In this document: one piece after another, positions 27,301 through 35,343 of the stretch
How positions within the stretch are numbered: the stretch's first letter is position 1
Layout: the number at the start of each line of letters is the position of its first letter
Origin: Limimorpha avicola
Lineage (GTDB): Bacteria; Bacteroidota; Bacteroidia; Bacteroidales; F082
DNA: 64,000 nucleotides
NCBI GenBank assembly: GCA_020907925.1
Contig: DZDN01000016.1
Coordinates: 62,001-126,000, forward strand
Reading direction: 5' to 3'
Made by a program: the position numbers and the translations under genes
The notes under the pieces: generated by a model
What the model saw: only the letters and a program-made list of their open reading frames with translations
What the model was told of the DNA's origin: nothing
Databases searched by the model: none

Positions 27301-27436
27301 TGAAAGTATTCGTGAGAACCTTGCACTCATCAACCAAATGTATGACATAACAAGTAAAAACAAACGTACTGAGCTAAGTAATGAGCTTCAGTCAATATTA
27401 AACGAGAAAATCACCATGTTTTACGACATTTTATGA
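24362..27436 (+). CDS. DUF2723 multi-pass membrane protein (TMEM260-type O-mannosyltransferase-like)
   Basis: A 1024-residue integral membrane protein of the DUF2723 family, whose eukaryotic relative TMEM260 is a protein O-mannosyltransferase. I set the start at 24362 (MSFKKLNNIVGWV), after the promoter box; the frame is open back to 24122 but that part overlaps tRNA-Gln antisense. The N-terminal ~600 residues hold about a dozen transmembrane helices and the family motifs EPTVSWWDCGEYI (~30) and VGHPPGAPLFQ, with an acidic pair as in GT-C enzymes. The C-terminal ~350 residues are soluble and include a TPR-like end. A role in protein or envelope glycosylation is inferred from family. It is monocistronic and ends at a 21-bp hairpin. 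Confidence 0.88.
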   Translation: MSFKKLNNIVGWVVFLIATIVYFLTLEPTVSWWDCGEYISTAYKLQVGHPPGAPLFQMIGRFFSLFAFGDVTKVALMVNIMSALCSSLTILFLFWSITLLARKIWLKNGDDAPLSNKIAVLAAGAVGALAYTFTESFWFSAVEGEVYAMSSFCTALTFWAILKWEQVADEPYNYRWILFIAYLIGLSIGVHLLNLLCIPAVVYVIYFKKYKPTVKGFILSGILSILLLGFIQIVLIPLIVSLAGKIELFFVNVLGAPFNVGTVVYFILLIGLIVFGLYYTQKHKKVILNTIVLSFMFIVIGYSSFFMLIIRANANTPINENEPKDAISMLSYLKREQYGSWPILYGPYYNAKPYDAKDGSPIYVKDTEKGKYIITDYRRNTEPIYDDNMMTVFPRMWNGTKKTYISTYEHYIDKAKMKSVTEKQYNGETKRVLRPSFWQNLKYFIDYQCGHMYWRYFMWNFAGRQNDIQGEGEIENGNWVSGISFIDNARLGDQDNLPKSMQNPGHTEYYFLPLILGLIGLFYQINKKPEDAWIVFLLFFMTGLAIVMYLNQTPYQPRERDYAYAGSFYAFAIWIGFGVLYLTELAQKVIKNKTVAASSVGILCLLIPVLMGAQGWEGHNRSGKTSALDWGKNYLTNLEPNAVIFTRGDNDTFPLWYVQEVEEYRTDVRVANFMLSSGYWYVHQMARKTYDSEKLPLALTPKQYDNGVNDRVAIYDVIGDYVELKDAIDFIKSDDPRTQLPIVSGEKINYLPSRKLKLTVDKEAVVRNGIVPENMKDRIVDTIFWTIPDNVDLLYKNDLMLLDFFASNNWERAVYFTSISDIKNVLGIDKYLHQEGLVHRFIPVEADYYYKNSGGVYVEGSYDLLMNKVNWGNINDPDVTLDPETRRNILYAKQSYLRLAQALQEQGKNDSAVKVIDKCLEFFPDDKMAFDFYMMYYPDLYYKAGATDKGDNLVNTIVTNALDNINYYDSLKPRFKKYYTESIRENLALINQMYDITSKNKRTELSNELQSILNEKITMFYDIL

Positions 27437-27445
27437 TAACATCAA

Positions 27446-27497
27446 ATATTAAAGTAAAGCGGGCGTATCGAATGACACGCCCGCTTTACTTTAATAT
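27446..27497. terminator. 21-bp bidirectional terminator between DUF2723 gene and cysS
   Basis: A perfect 21-bp inverted repeat (27446-27466 and 27477-27497) with a 10-base loop; the GC-rich core is AGCGGGCGT. Its A/T-rich lower stem supplies the T-tract for both directions. It starts 9 bases after the DUF2723 stop codon, and its right arm ends 10 bases short of the cysS stop codon. Confidence 0.85.
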
Positions 27498-27507
27498 CTA
27501 CAATCAA

Positions 27508-28977
27508 TCATTTAACACTCCATGTAGTCCCCTCCTTACCATCTTTCAACACCACATTGAATTCTGCAAGTTTGTCTCTTATCAAATCGCTTGTTGCCCA
27601 ATCTTTTTTAGCTCTTGCTTCTTTGCGTATATCGATAATCGTCTGCATCAACCCATCGACAAGGTTATTGTCATCGGACCTTTCAGTATTTACAAGACCA
27701 AGTATCTCGAAAACAAAGACATCGAACAATTTTTTCAACGACTCCAGGTCTCTACTATTAATTTTAGAATGACCATCATTGACAGAGTTTACGATACGGA
27801 CAGCCTCAAACAAATTAGCTATGACAACTGGAGTGTTGAAGTCATCATTCATTGCATCATAACATAAATCTGTAATTTTCTGTATTTCAAGGTCTTCAGC
27901 TGTATCATCAGGGATGAGTGTCTTAACAGATTCAGAAGCTTCCATCAAACGTTTATAACCTTTTTCGGCAGCCTGCAAAGCCTCATTGGAAAAATCGAGA
28001 GTACTTCTATACTGTGCCTGAAGTATAAAGAAACGTATAGTCATAGGAGAATAAGGACGTTCAAGCAGTTTATGGTTGCAGGCGAAGAAATCTTCGAGTG
28101 ACATGGCATTACCCAACGACTTACCCATTTTCTGTCCGTTGATGGTAATCATATTATTATGCATCCAATAACGTACCGGCATCTTGCCGTTGGCAGCCAT
28201 AGACTGGGCAATTTCCGATTCATGATGCGGGAACAGCAAGTCCATGCCGCCACCATGAATATCGAACTGTTCCCCAAGATATTTGCAACCCATGGCAGAA
28301 CATTCAGCATGCCAGCCCGGGAATCCGTCACTCCAAGGAGACGGCCAACGCATGATATGACGAGCATCAGCCTTCTTCCACAAGGCGAAGTCGACGCCGT
28401 TGCGTTTCTCGGATTGTCCCGCCAATTCTCGCGTGTTGTTAAGCAACTCATCTACATTGCGACCTGACAATATACCATAATGATAATCCTTGTCATACTT
28501 CTCAATGTCAAAGTAAACAGATCCATTCGACAAATATGCATAACCATTATCCAAGATCTTCTGTATCATGGCTATCTGCTCAATGATATGCCCTGAAGCA
28601 TTAGGTTCTATCGACGGACGCAGCACATTGAGTTTATCCATACTGTTATGATATCTGACAGTATAATAATGAGCGACTTCCATAGGTTCAAGGTCTTCCA
28701 AACGTGCCTTTTTTGCTATCTTGTCTTCTCCCTCGTCTGCATCATGCTCCAAATGTCCCACATCGGTAATATTGCGCACATAACGCACCTTATAACCAAG
28801 ATGTTTCAAATAACGGAACACTATATCAAATGTTATTGCAGGACGTGCATGCCCCAAATGAGCATCTCCATAAACAGTAGGACCGCAAACATACATTCCC
28901 ACATGAGGAGCATCAAATGGCTCGAACAATTCTTTCTTTCGGGAAAGACTGTTGTAAATATAAAGTTTATTTTCCAT
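27508..28977 (-). CDS. cysS: Cysteinyl-tRNA synthetase
   Basis: A 489-residue class I aminoacyl-tRNA synthetase charging tRNA-Cys. The HIGH-type motif is in CGPTVYGDAHLGHARPAITFD and the KMSKS-type motif reads KMGKSLGN, the form common in this phylum. The zinc-binding Cys/His residues are in CGPT, GWHAECSAMG and HHESEIAQ. The DALR-like C-terminal helical domain is present. Start at 28977 (MENKLYIYNSLSRKKE) is standard. A near-consensus promoter box (TTTCTTTG, minus strand, 28998-29005) lies upstream. The downstream terminator is shared with the convergent gene. Confidence 0.97.
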   Translation of the reverse strand: MENKLYIYNSLSRKKELFEPFDAPHVGMYVCGPTVYGDAHLGHARPAITFDIVFRYLKHLGYKVRYVRNITDVGHLEHDADEGEDKIAKKARLEDLEPMEVAHYYTVRYHNSMDKLNVLRPSIEPNASGHIIEQIAMIQKILDNGYAYLSNGSVYFDIEKYDKDYHYGILSGRNVDELLNNTRELAGQSEKRNGVDFALWKKADARHIMRWPSPWSDGFPGWHAECSAMGCKYLGEQFDIHGGGMDLLFPHHESEIAQSMAANGKMPVRYWMHNNMITINGQKMGKSLGNAMSLEDFFACNHKLLERPYSPMTIRFFILQAQYRSTLDFSNEALQAAEKGYKRLMEASESVKTLIPDDTAEDLEIQKITDLCYDAMNDDFNTPVVIANLFEAVRIVNSVNDGHSKINSRDLESLKKLFDVFVFEILGLVNTERSDDNNLVDGLMQTIIDIRKEARAKKDWATSDLIRDKLAEFNVVLKDGKEGTTWSVK

Positions 28978-29130
28978 TATTCTAAAGTTTTAGTATGCAA
29001 AGAAACGAAATTTTAATGAGTCTTTGACAAGAAGACACAATTTTTTGTATTTATAAAAAACGAAATCCTCTCATCTGAAAAGACAAGAATATCAGAGTCA
29101 GTACAATATATATTTTCAACAAAGAAAATA

Positions 29131-29658
29131 TTACACAAAGCGGCAATAATCCGGTTTTCTCGGAGAAGCCGGCATAATATTTTCAGAAACCGGATAACCG
29201 AGAATACAATGACCTATACCTTCATAATCATCTGTGAGTCCCCATTTTTTCAACAGTTTTTTACCTTCTTCACTGTTGAATACTTCTTTAGCTCTATGAA
29301 CCCAGCAGCTGCCGATGCCCAAGGAGAATGCCGCATTCATAAGATTACCCATCACCAAGGAACCGTCATAAATAAATGTAGGACACTTCCTATCGGCAAG
29401 GACTACAAGTACTACGGGAGCACCATAAAAAGGATCGTTGTCAGTACCCAAAACAGCAGCATTAAGTCTTGAAAGATAATCGCGTTCAGTCTTATCAGTA
29501 ACAACTATTATCACAGGCGACTGCTGATTACGCCCTGTAGGTGCATAACTGCCGGCTTCCATAATCTTTTCAATAACATCTTTGGAAGGCATGGAATCTT
29601 TATATGCCCTCACGCTGCGTCTGTTTTTCAAAACATCCAAAACATCATTCATAGTCAT
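29131..29658 (-). CDS. Nitroreductase family protein
   Basis: A 175-residue FMN-dependent oxidoreductase-like protein. The opening VLDVLKNRRSVRAYKDSMPSKDVIEKIMEAGSYAPTGRNQQ is the classical nitroreductase N-terminus, with RRSVR for FMN binding; GNLMNAAFSLGIGSCWVHRA and the GYP near the end also fit. The substrate is unknown; these enzymes reduce nitro-aromatics, quinones or enones with NAD(P)H and usually act as dimers. It is monocistronic, with a promoter box 9 bases from the ATG at 29658; a second ATG at 29652 is possible. Confidence 0.9.
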   Translation of the reverse strand: MTMNDVLDVLKNRRSVRAYKDSMPSKDVIEKIMEAGSYAPTGRNQQSPVIIVVTDKTERDYLSRLNAAVLGTDNDPFYGAPVVLVVLADRKCPTFIYDGSLVMGNLMNAAFSLGIGSCWVHRAKEVFNSEEGKKLLKKWGLTDDYEGIGHCILGYPVSENIMPASPRKPDYCRFV

Positions 29659-29667
29659 TTATTTTTG

Positions 29668-29675
29668 CAAATATA
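29668..29675 (-). promoter_or_regulatory. TAnnTTTG promoter box for the nitroreductase gene
   Basis: Minus-strand TATATTTG ends 9 bases before the ATG, implying a leader of only a few bases. Confidence 0.55.
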
Positions 29676-29825
29676 ACAATTATCAATGAAAAACCGTCAT
29701 GATGTTCTGTAAAAAAACAAACAATTCGTCAATAAAACGAAACCTCCTGAAGAACAGGAGACAAGATAATGATAAAAAAAGTTTAAAAAAGTATTTTAAA
29801 AAAGTAAAAAAAGAAAATAATTTTC

Positions 29826-29833
29826 TACTTTTG
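29826..29833 (+). promoter_or_regulatory. TAnnTTTG promoter box for kbl-tdh
   Basis: TACTTTTG lies 41 bases before the kbl ATG at 29875. Confidence 0.55.
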
Positions 29834-29874
29834 TAGGTTGGAAAAAGATAAGACAATTTTTAATAACCAATATC

Positions 29875-31062
29875 ATGTACACAAAATTTCAAAACTACTT
29901 AAAACAGGAGTTGGCACAAATCGAGGCTGACGGACTGTACAAGAACGAGCGCATCATTGAGAGTCCTCAAGGTGCTGAGATTTTAGTAAAAGGCAAGAAA
30001 TGTTTGAATTTCTGCGCAAACAACTATCTTGGTTTAGCCGACAATCCAAAACTTATTGAAGCGGCAAAGAAAGGCATGGATGCAAGAGGCTTTGGCATGG
30101 CATCAGTAAGATTTATTTGCGGTTGTCAGGATTTACACAAGAAATTAGAGGCTAAGATCTCCGAATTTTTTGGTACTGAAGACACTATATTATATGCAGC
30201 ATGTTTCGATGCCAACGGTGGTGTATTCGAGCCATTGCTGGGAGCAGAAGATGCCATTATTTCAGATGCACTGAATCATGCCTCCATCATCGACGGAGTA
30301 CGTCTCTGCAAGGCACAACGTTTCCGTTATGCCAATGCTGACATGGCAGACCTGGAGAAACAGCTCCAAGATGCACAAAAATGCCGTTTCCGTTTAATCG
30401 TCACCGACGGTGTATTCTCGATGGACGGCAACGTATGTCCTCTTGACAAGATTTATGAATTGGCACAGAAGTACGATGCCATGGTGATGGTTGACGAGAG
30501 TCATTCTGCCGGTGTCGTCGGGACAACAGGACGTGGTGTCACAGAACGTTTCAACCTCAGAGGCAGGATAGAAATACTCACCGGCACACTCGGCAAGGCT
30601 TTCGGAGGTGCCATGGGCGGATTTACTACCGGTAAGAAGGAAATCATCGACATGTTACGCCAACGTTCACGTCCTTATCTGTTCTCCAATTCCATGGCAC
30701 CAGGACTCGTGGCTGCCGGCATTCGCATGTTCGAGATGATGACAGAGACAAACGAACTTCAAGACAAACTGCACTCCAACACCGATTATTTCATAAAACA
30801 AATGTTAGCTGCAGGTTTCGACTGTAAACCGTCAGAGTCTGCAATATGCGCTGTAATGTTGTACGATGCTCCTCTCTCACAGAGATTTGCTGCTCGTATG
30901 CAGGACGAAGGCATCTTCGTGACAGGTTTCTACTATCCTGTGGTTCCTAAAGGACAGGCTCGTATCCGTGTTCAGATCTCTGCAGCACACGAAAAAGAAC
31001 ATCTGGACAGATGTATAGAGGCTTTTGTTAAGATTGGTAAAGAATTAGGCGTCATCAAATGA
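29875..31062 (+). CDS. kbl: Glycine C-acetyltransferase (2-amino-3-ketobutyrate CoA ligase)
   Basis: A 395-residue PLP enzyme of the alpha-oxoamine synthase family that cleaves 2-amino-3-ketobutyrate with CoA to glycine and acetyl-CoA. The PLP lysine lies in LTGTLGKAFGGAMGG; VDESHSAGVVG and NFCANNYLGLADNP are also family signatures. It overlaps tdh by 4 bases (ATGA), so the two steps of threonine catabolism are translationally coupled. The order kbl-tdh is the reverse of the chemical order but usual. Confidence 0.95.
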   Translation: MYTKFQNYLKQELAQIEADGLYKNERIIESPQGAEILVKGKKCLNFCANNYLGLADNPKLIEAAKKGMDARGFGMASVRFICGCQDLHKKLEAKISEFFGTEDTILYAACFDANGGVFEPLLGAEDAIISDALNHASIIDGVRLCKAQRFRYANADMADLEKQLQDAQKCRFRLIVTDGVFSMDGNVCPLDKIYELAQKYDAMVMVDESHSAGVVGTTGRGVTERFNLRGRIEILTGTLGKAFGGAMGGFTTGKKEIIDMLRQRSRPYLFSNSMAPGLVAAGIRMFEMMTETNELQDKLHSNTDYFIKQMLAAGFDCKPSESAICAVMLYDAPLSQRFAARMQDEGIFVTGFYYPVVPKGQARIRVQISAAHEKEHLDRCIEAFVKIGKELGVIK

Positions 31063-32006
31063 AAAAAATATTGATAGTCGGTTCCGGGGGTCAGATAGGA
31101 ACTGAATTGGTAAAAAAACTGCGTGGCATTTACGGCAATGACAACGTAGTGGCGAGTGATTTGCGTCAACTGACAGGCGAAATAGTTGAAACAGGACCTT
31201 TTGAGAGAATAGACTCTACTTGCATGATGCAGATCGTAGAAGCAGTGAAGAAATACAATATCGACACGATATACAACCTGGCTGCCATTCTTTCAGCGAC
31301 GGCAGAGAAAAATCCAATGCTTGGCTGGAATGTGGGAATAGGCAGTCTGATAAATTGTCTTGAGACAGCAAGGGTATTCAACTGTGCCGTGTTCACTCCG
31401 TCTTCAATAGGAGCTTTCGGTCCATCAACACCACACGACATGACACCACAGGACACCATCCAACGTCCCAACACCATTTACGGTGTCACTAAAGTCACAG
31501 GAGAACTCTTGAGTGACTATTATTTCAGCCGTTTCGGTGTTGACACACGTTCTGTTAGATTTCCGGGACTAATCTCCAACCTGACTTTGCCGGGTGGCGG
31601 CACCACCGACTATGCCGTAGAGATATATTATGCAGCAGTGAGAGGTGAGAAATTCGTCTGTCCTCTCAAAAAAGGCACCTTTATGGATATGATGTACATG
31701 CCTGATGCTCTCGGCGCCATGGTTGACATCATGGAAGCCGACCCGTCAAAACTCATACATCGTAATTCATTCAACGTTACTTCCATGAGTTTCGACCCTG
31801 AGATATTGTACAACGCCATCAAAAAATATGTACCTGATTTTGAGATGGTTTATGAACCGGAACCTGTCAAACAGGCTATTGCCGATTCTTGGCCGAACAA
31901 ATTAGATGACAGTTGCGCTCGCGATGAATGGGGCTGGAATCCTAAATTCGACCTCGACAAAATGACTGTTGACATGCTCGATTCCCTCAAGAAAAAATTG
32001 AAGTAA
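31059..32006 (+). CDS. tdh: L-threonine 3-dehydrogenase, SDR type
   Basis: A 315-residue extended short-chain dehydrogenase. The N-terminal NAD motif reads ILIVGSGGQIGTELV, and the catalytic YxxxK is in YGVTKVTGE, with upstream SSIGAFGP. Sequence and pairing with kbl indicate the epimerase-like threonine dehydrogenase that oxidises L-threonine to 2-amino-3-ketobutyrate, not the zinc-dependent Tdh of E. coli. A 13-bp terminator hairpin lies 18 bases downstream. Confidence 0.92.
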   Translation: MKKILIVGSGGQIGTELVKKLRGIYGNDNVVASDLRQLTGEIVETGPFERIDSTCMMQIVEAVKKYNIDTIYNLAAILSATAEKNPMLGWNVGIGSLINCLETARVFNCAVFTPSSIGAFGPSTPHDMTPQDTIQRPNTIYGVTKVTGELLSDYYFSRFGVDTRSVRFPGLISNLTLPGGGTTDYAVEIYYAAVRGEKFVCPLKKGTFMDMMYMPDALGAMVDIMEADPSKLIHRNSFNVTSMSFDPEILYNAIKKYVPDFEMVYEPEPVKQAIADSWPNKLDDSCARDEWGWNPKFDLDKMTVDMLDSLKKKLK

Positions 32007-32024
32007 TACAAAAATATTATCGAC

Positions 32025-32066
32025 AAAGATGTGGTGCATCATTTATTGTTGACGCACCACATCTTT
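32025..32066 (+). terminator. Terminator after tdh
   Basis: A perfect 13-bp stem (AAAGATGTGGTGC at 32025-32037 with 32054-32066) and a 16-base loop, followed by a short T-run. The remaining ~180 bases to the DUF2147 gene hold no ORF or clear structure. Confidence 0.75.
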
Positions 32067-32245
32067 TACTAATGTCACATCGAGACTTATGCAAAACATG
32101 TCTGAAAAACGGTAATACAGCCCACCTTATACCTGCCAAACACCAATGACAAACATGACGTAAATGTCCTACAAATACAAAAACGGTATATATTATAAAA
32201 ACAACAAACTGATTTACAGCAATATAACGTTCTGTTTTTCTTCAC

Positions 32246-32650
32246 TCATCGGACCCATGTCTGCGAACGTCCCAACCACCCTCTTCTATCTAAGGAACCT
32301 CGCAAAGTGATTGTATTATCTTCATTGTGATAAATCTTTCCATAATAATTCTTCTTACCCTCTGGTTCATATATTATGCCACCTTGCAAGATACCGTCTT
32401 CTTCTTTCATATCTTTTATGACTATCATATTCTCGAAACCTGAATCTTCAAGTTCCTCACCATTGTAAAAAACACGCAATATCCTTCCATAATACAATCC
32501 GGTATCCTCATCTTGATAAAACTCCACTATTCCCTTCGTTTCCCCTGTTTTGTCATCAACAGTTCTCCATTCTCCAAGCACCCAGTCAGCCTGAGCAAAA
32601 CATCCCACAGCCAACACTAAAAATATCACCAATACACCTATTTTTTTCAT
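32246..32650 (-). CDS. Exported DUF2147 protein
   Basis: A 134-residue secreted protein. I place the start at 32650 (MKKIGVLVIFLVLAVGCFAQ, a Sec signal peptide cut after FAQ); an ATG 9 bases earlier is possible, while the longer open frame up to 32761 crosses the promoter box. The mature part fits the DUF2147 lipocalin-like barrel: WVLGEWRTVDDKTGETKGIVEFY, LYYGRIL, GGIIYEPEGKKNYYGKIY and the end GWLGRSQTWVR. Function is unknown. Monocistronic. Confidence 0.85.
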   Translation of the reverse strand: MKKIGVLVIFLVLAVGCFAQADWVLGEWRTVDDKTGETKGIVEFYQDEDTGLYYGRILRVFYNGEELEDSGFENMIVIKDMKEEDGILQGGIIYEPEGKKNYYGKIYHNEDNTITLRGSLDRRGWLGRSQTWVR

Positions 32651-32695
32651 AATTGCCATTTTATACACAACAATCCAGATAACAGTTTTTCTGTG

Positions 32696-32703
32696 CAAAG
32701 GTA
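32696..32703 (-). promoter_or_regulatory. TAnnTTTG promoter box for the DUF2147 gene
   Basis: Minus-strand TACCTTTG lies 45 bases before the chosen ATG (32650) and inside the longer open frame, arguing against the longer start. Confidence 0.55.
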
Positions 32704-32933
32704 TAATTTTTTTTAATCTATAATAATTAAAAACAGCTGCATCCAAAACAATGTAATTCATACATCCAAAAAATTATTTTACAATTTCATGGACAATAAA
32801 AATGTTGTAACCTGACAATCAACAATTAAAAAAGCAGAGTATCGACGCGCTTACATGCGACAATTCGTTCACGTCATTTTACACGATAAAGCTCTAATAA
32901 CATCAAGGAACAACACATTAAAAATATATACGC

Positions 32934-33797
32934 CTAATTTATCTGCAACCAGAAAGAACCTCCATGTTTTTCCACACCAACCAAATTGGGATGATTCCAC
33001 ATCGGTGCCATGACATCTGACAATTCCTTATCCTCACTGATAAAATAATTCGGCAATATAGTTTTATATTTAGCCGGATTTGCCAAAATAAATGCAGCAA
33101 GCATATACTGCTCATTATAAAACCTGTCACACATAAACTGAGGATAGTCGTAAGGAATATAAATGTCATGAAAATGAACTACAACACCTTTATTTAAAAA
33201 CGGAAGAAGTTCCAAGAAACAAATCATGGCATCAGAATTGGGAAACACCCTGTGCGAATTGTCAATAAACAATATGTCATTCTCATTCAATGAATCGACT
33301 ATAAATTTATTATCGAGTAAATCCTCAAAAGGTTTTCTAATCACCTTATCCGACAAATGGTCGATATTGGCTCTCGGATAAGGATCTATGGATATTATTT
33401 CAGTATTAAGGTTGTTCTCCTTAATGGATTTTCTTGCCACCTTTGTAGAATTGCCCGAACCGATTTCAATATACTTTGAAGGTTTATATTTAGCAATCAT
33501 TCCATAAATCCCAATAATATCAAGACCCGGCAAGAAACCGTTATTCCATGCAATTTTGTCTTCATCAGTTTCATCTTTGGAATTTCTTATTTCCTGAATT
33601 TTATCAATATGTTCCAAGAATGAGGTCAAAAGATCATTGTATATCTGTCTGTTAGCATTTACCACCTCGAACAGAAGCGGATGCCATGGATTATCATATC
33701 CACATCTCGGCTTAGTATTGACCTTATAATCCAAATGGATACTCTGATATTTCGGTGACAAGAACCTGTATAACGATTTAAGTTTTGATTCTCCCAT
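32934..33797 (-). CDS. Class I SAM-dependent methyltransferase-like protein (orphan)
   Basis: A 287-residue protein with a Methyltransf_24-type Rossmann domain: YIEIGSGNSTKVARKSI (SAM motif I, ~110), IISIDPYPR (motif II acidic residue), DILFIDNSHRVFPNSD, and VVVHFHDIYIPYDYPQ. The last motif resembles the metal-dependent or glycan-modifying members of the family. The N-terminal ~90 residues are not recognisable. It stands alone in the most A/T-rich part of the window, between 170 and 390 bases of non-coding DNA, with no glycan-biosynthesis neighbours. Substrate unknown; it may be an acquired gene (inference from isolation and base composition). Confidence 0.78.
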   Translation of the reverse strand: MGESKLKSLYRFLSPKYQSIHLDYKVNTKPRCGYDNPWHPLLFEVVNANRQIYNDLLTSFLEHIDKIQEIRNSKDETDEDKIAWNNGFLPGLDIIGIYGMIAKYKPSKYIEIGSGNSTKVARKSIKENNLNTEIISIDPYPRANIDHLSDKVIRKPFEDLLDNKFIVDSLNENDILFIDNSHRVFPNSDAMICFLELLPFLNKGVVVHFHDIYIPYDYPQFMCDRFYNEQYMLAAFILANPAKYKTILPNYFISEDKELSDVMAPMWNHPNLVGVEKHGGSFWLQIN

Positions 33798-33842
33798 TAC
33801 TCTCCTGAATTAAAACAATAAAAAACTTTATTTATCAGCTCA

Positions 33843-33850
33843 CAAATATA
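33843..33850 (-). promoter_or_regulatory. TAnnTTTG promoter box for the orphan methyltransferase
   Basis: Minus-strand TATATTTG lies 45 bases before the ATG at 33797. Confidence 0.5.
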
Positions 33851-34115
33851 TAAATATTTTTTTAACGTAGTCAAATTTGTTCAATTTTTTTATTATACAG
33901 TTTCAATAATACAAATACAATCGAATTTATTTCATTGTTTTGATAATAAGCAATAGCAGAACATATTTATACCAAATGGGATTATTTAAAACAAGAATAT
34001 AAAATACAATAATTCTTTATTCATTTTATAACAAATTAAATTTAAATATGCAACAAAAGCATTTAAAATAAATATTATATTATCAATAAACCATCAATTC
34101 AAATCAACACAAAAA
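33851..34115. other. A/T-rich spacer with no recognisable gene
   Basis: About 265 very A/T-rich bases between the methyltransferase promoter and the ferritin terminator. I see no ORF with family likeness, no repeat array and no promoter box other than the one listed. Confidence 0.4.
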
Positions 34116-34138
34116 AGGCCGACATTAACAGTCAGCCT
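34116..34138 (-). terminator. Terminator after the DPS-like ferritin gene
   Basis: On the minus strand AGGCTGAC pairs with GTCGGCCT (8 bp, one G-U, 7-base loop) followed by six T. It closes the 38.8-34.2 kb gene set. Confidence 0.75.
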
Positions 34139-34186
34139 CTATAATTGTCAACAATATCCGTAAAACAAATCAGCTACATTAATATA

Positions 34187-34723
34187 TCACATATTCACAT
34201 CATTAGTAGTCATTTGTTTCATCATGCACTTGTGCATCTCATTGATGTCATCAAGAAAATCCTGCATCTCCTGTTCATGTTCTTCTTCTTCCCGAAGTAT
34301 ATGTTTTGCCATTTCGCAAGTAGTATAATCTATACCATGAGTCATATCAATAATATATTTATATCTGACAATTGCACAACGTTCTCCCTCAATATTTTGG
34401 CGCAAGACGACAGCAATATTCTCATCTTTAGGGTCATAATATTTACATTTTGCCATGTCGAACCAGCGTACGGGGTCGGAGACGGGATTACCTTCAAGTT
34501 CAATAATGCGGTTAGCGAGCATCTCTGCATGTTTCAGTTCCTCTTGTGCATGTTCCATCAATTCCTTCTGTATGGCTGCCCGTTGATTGCCTTTTATCAG
34601 GAAAGAACCTATCCAATATTGATAATATGCAAGCCACTCTTCTGAGAGAGCCATGTTAAGTTGTTCGATAAGTTTATTTACATCAATCTTATCCTTTAAA
34701 ATTAAAATGCTACCTTTTGCCAT
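34187..34723 (-). CDS. DPS-like ferritin (DPSL) with cysteine pair
   Basis: A 178-residue ferritin-superfamily four-helix protein. I prefer the start at 34723 (MAKGSILILKDKIDVNKLIEQLN), which matches what I recall of the Bacteroides DPS-like protein; ATG 34744 would add 7 residues. Di-iron ligands are visible in SEEWLAYYQYW, EHAQEELKHAE, EGERC and REEEEHEQ. Two cysteines (GERCAIVRY and DYTTCEMAKHIL) occupy the positions of the conserved pair that defines DPSL, or thioferritin-like, proteins. Such proteins form 12-mers and oxidise iron with peroxide, protecting DNA from oxidative damage. It follows purN by 53 bases and may be in its transcript. Confidence 0.88.
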   Translation of the reverse strand: MAKGSILILKDKIDVNKLIEQLNMALSEEWLAYYQYWIGSFLIKGNQRAAIQKELMEHAQEELKHAEMLANRIIELEGNPVSDPVRWFDMAKCKYYDPKDENIAVVLRQNIEGERCAIVRYKYIIDMTHGIDYTTCEMAKHILREEEEHEQEMQDFLDDINEMHKCMMKQMTTNDVNM

Positions 34724-34776
34724 AATCTTAATATTGTTTTTCATATAACAAAAGGCAATATGATATGTTCAAAATG

Positions 34777-35343
34777 TCATTCTATCAAACTTTTAATTAT
34801 CACCGGGAAATGTTCATATTCGAGTTGATGGATTTTGGCTGCGAGGCTGTCCGGTGTCTCGTCGTCGGCAAGAGGCACCTGTGCCTGAAAAATAATATCA
34901 CCGCTATCATATTTTTCATTAACATAGTGAATGGTAATTCCAGACACCGGTTCGTGGGCAGCAACAACAGCCTCATGAACATGCTCTCCATAAAATCCCT
35001 TACCTCCATATTTAGGCAGCAAAGCCGGATGTATATTGACAATCTTATTGGGATATGCCTTGACGAGTGAAGCAGGTATCAACAACAAGAACCCGGCAAG
35101 TACAATAAAATCAACACCTTTATCCTGCAAGAGTTTGACAAAAGATTCATCGTTAAGTGTTTTTTTATCAACCATAATGACAGGTATGTTCATTTTCTCG
35201 GCACGCTGCACTGCATAAGCAGCAGGATTGTTACACACCACGCAAACTATATTGACATTGTCATCATTTTGAAAAAAATCGGCAATACGCTGCAAATTAG
35301 TACCATTGCCGGAAACGAAAACAGCTATATTAGTCATATTCAA
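34777..35343 (-). CDS. purN: Phosphoribosylglycinamide formyltransferase
   Basis: A 188-residue enzyme of purine synthesis that transfers formyl from 10-formyl-tetrahydrofolate to glycinamide ribonucleotide. The catalytic Asn-His pair is in NIHPALLP and the Asp in YDSGDIIF; the phosphate-binding start VSGNGTNLQ is present (the usual SGxGSN). It starts immediately after the stop of the deacetylase-like gene (no gap), so it is likely cotranscribed with it. Confidence 0.95.
   Translation of the reverse strand: MNMTNIAVFVSGNGTNLQRIADFFQNDDNVNIVCVVCNNPAAYAVQRAEKMNIPVIMVDKKTLNDESFVKLLQDKGVDFIVLAGFLLLIPASLVKAYPNKIVNIHPALLPKYGGKGFYGEHVHEAVVAAHEPVSGITIHYVNEKYDSGDIIFQAQVPLADDETPDSLAAKIHQLEYEHFPVIIKSLIE

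Noticed and set aside
32651..32761. Longer N-terminus for the DUF2147 protein
   Set aside because: It crosses the promoter box at 32696-32703, and the shorter start gives a proper signal peptide.
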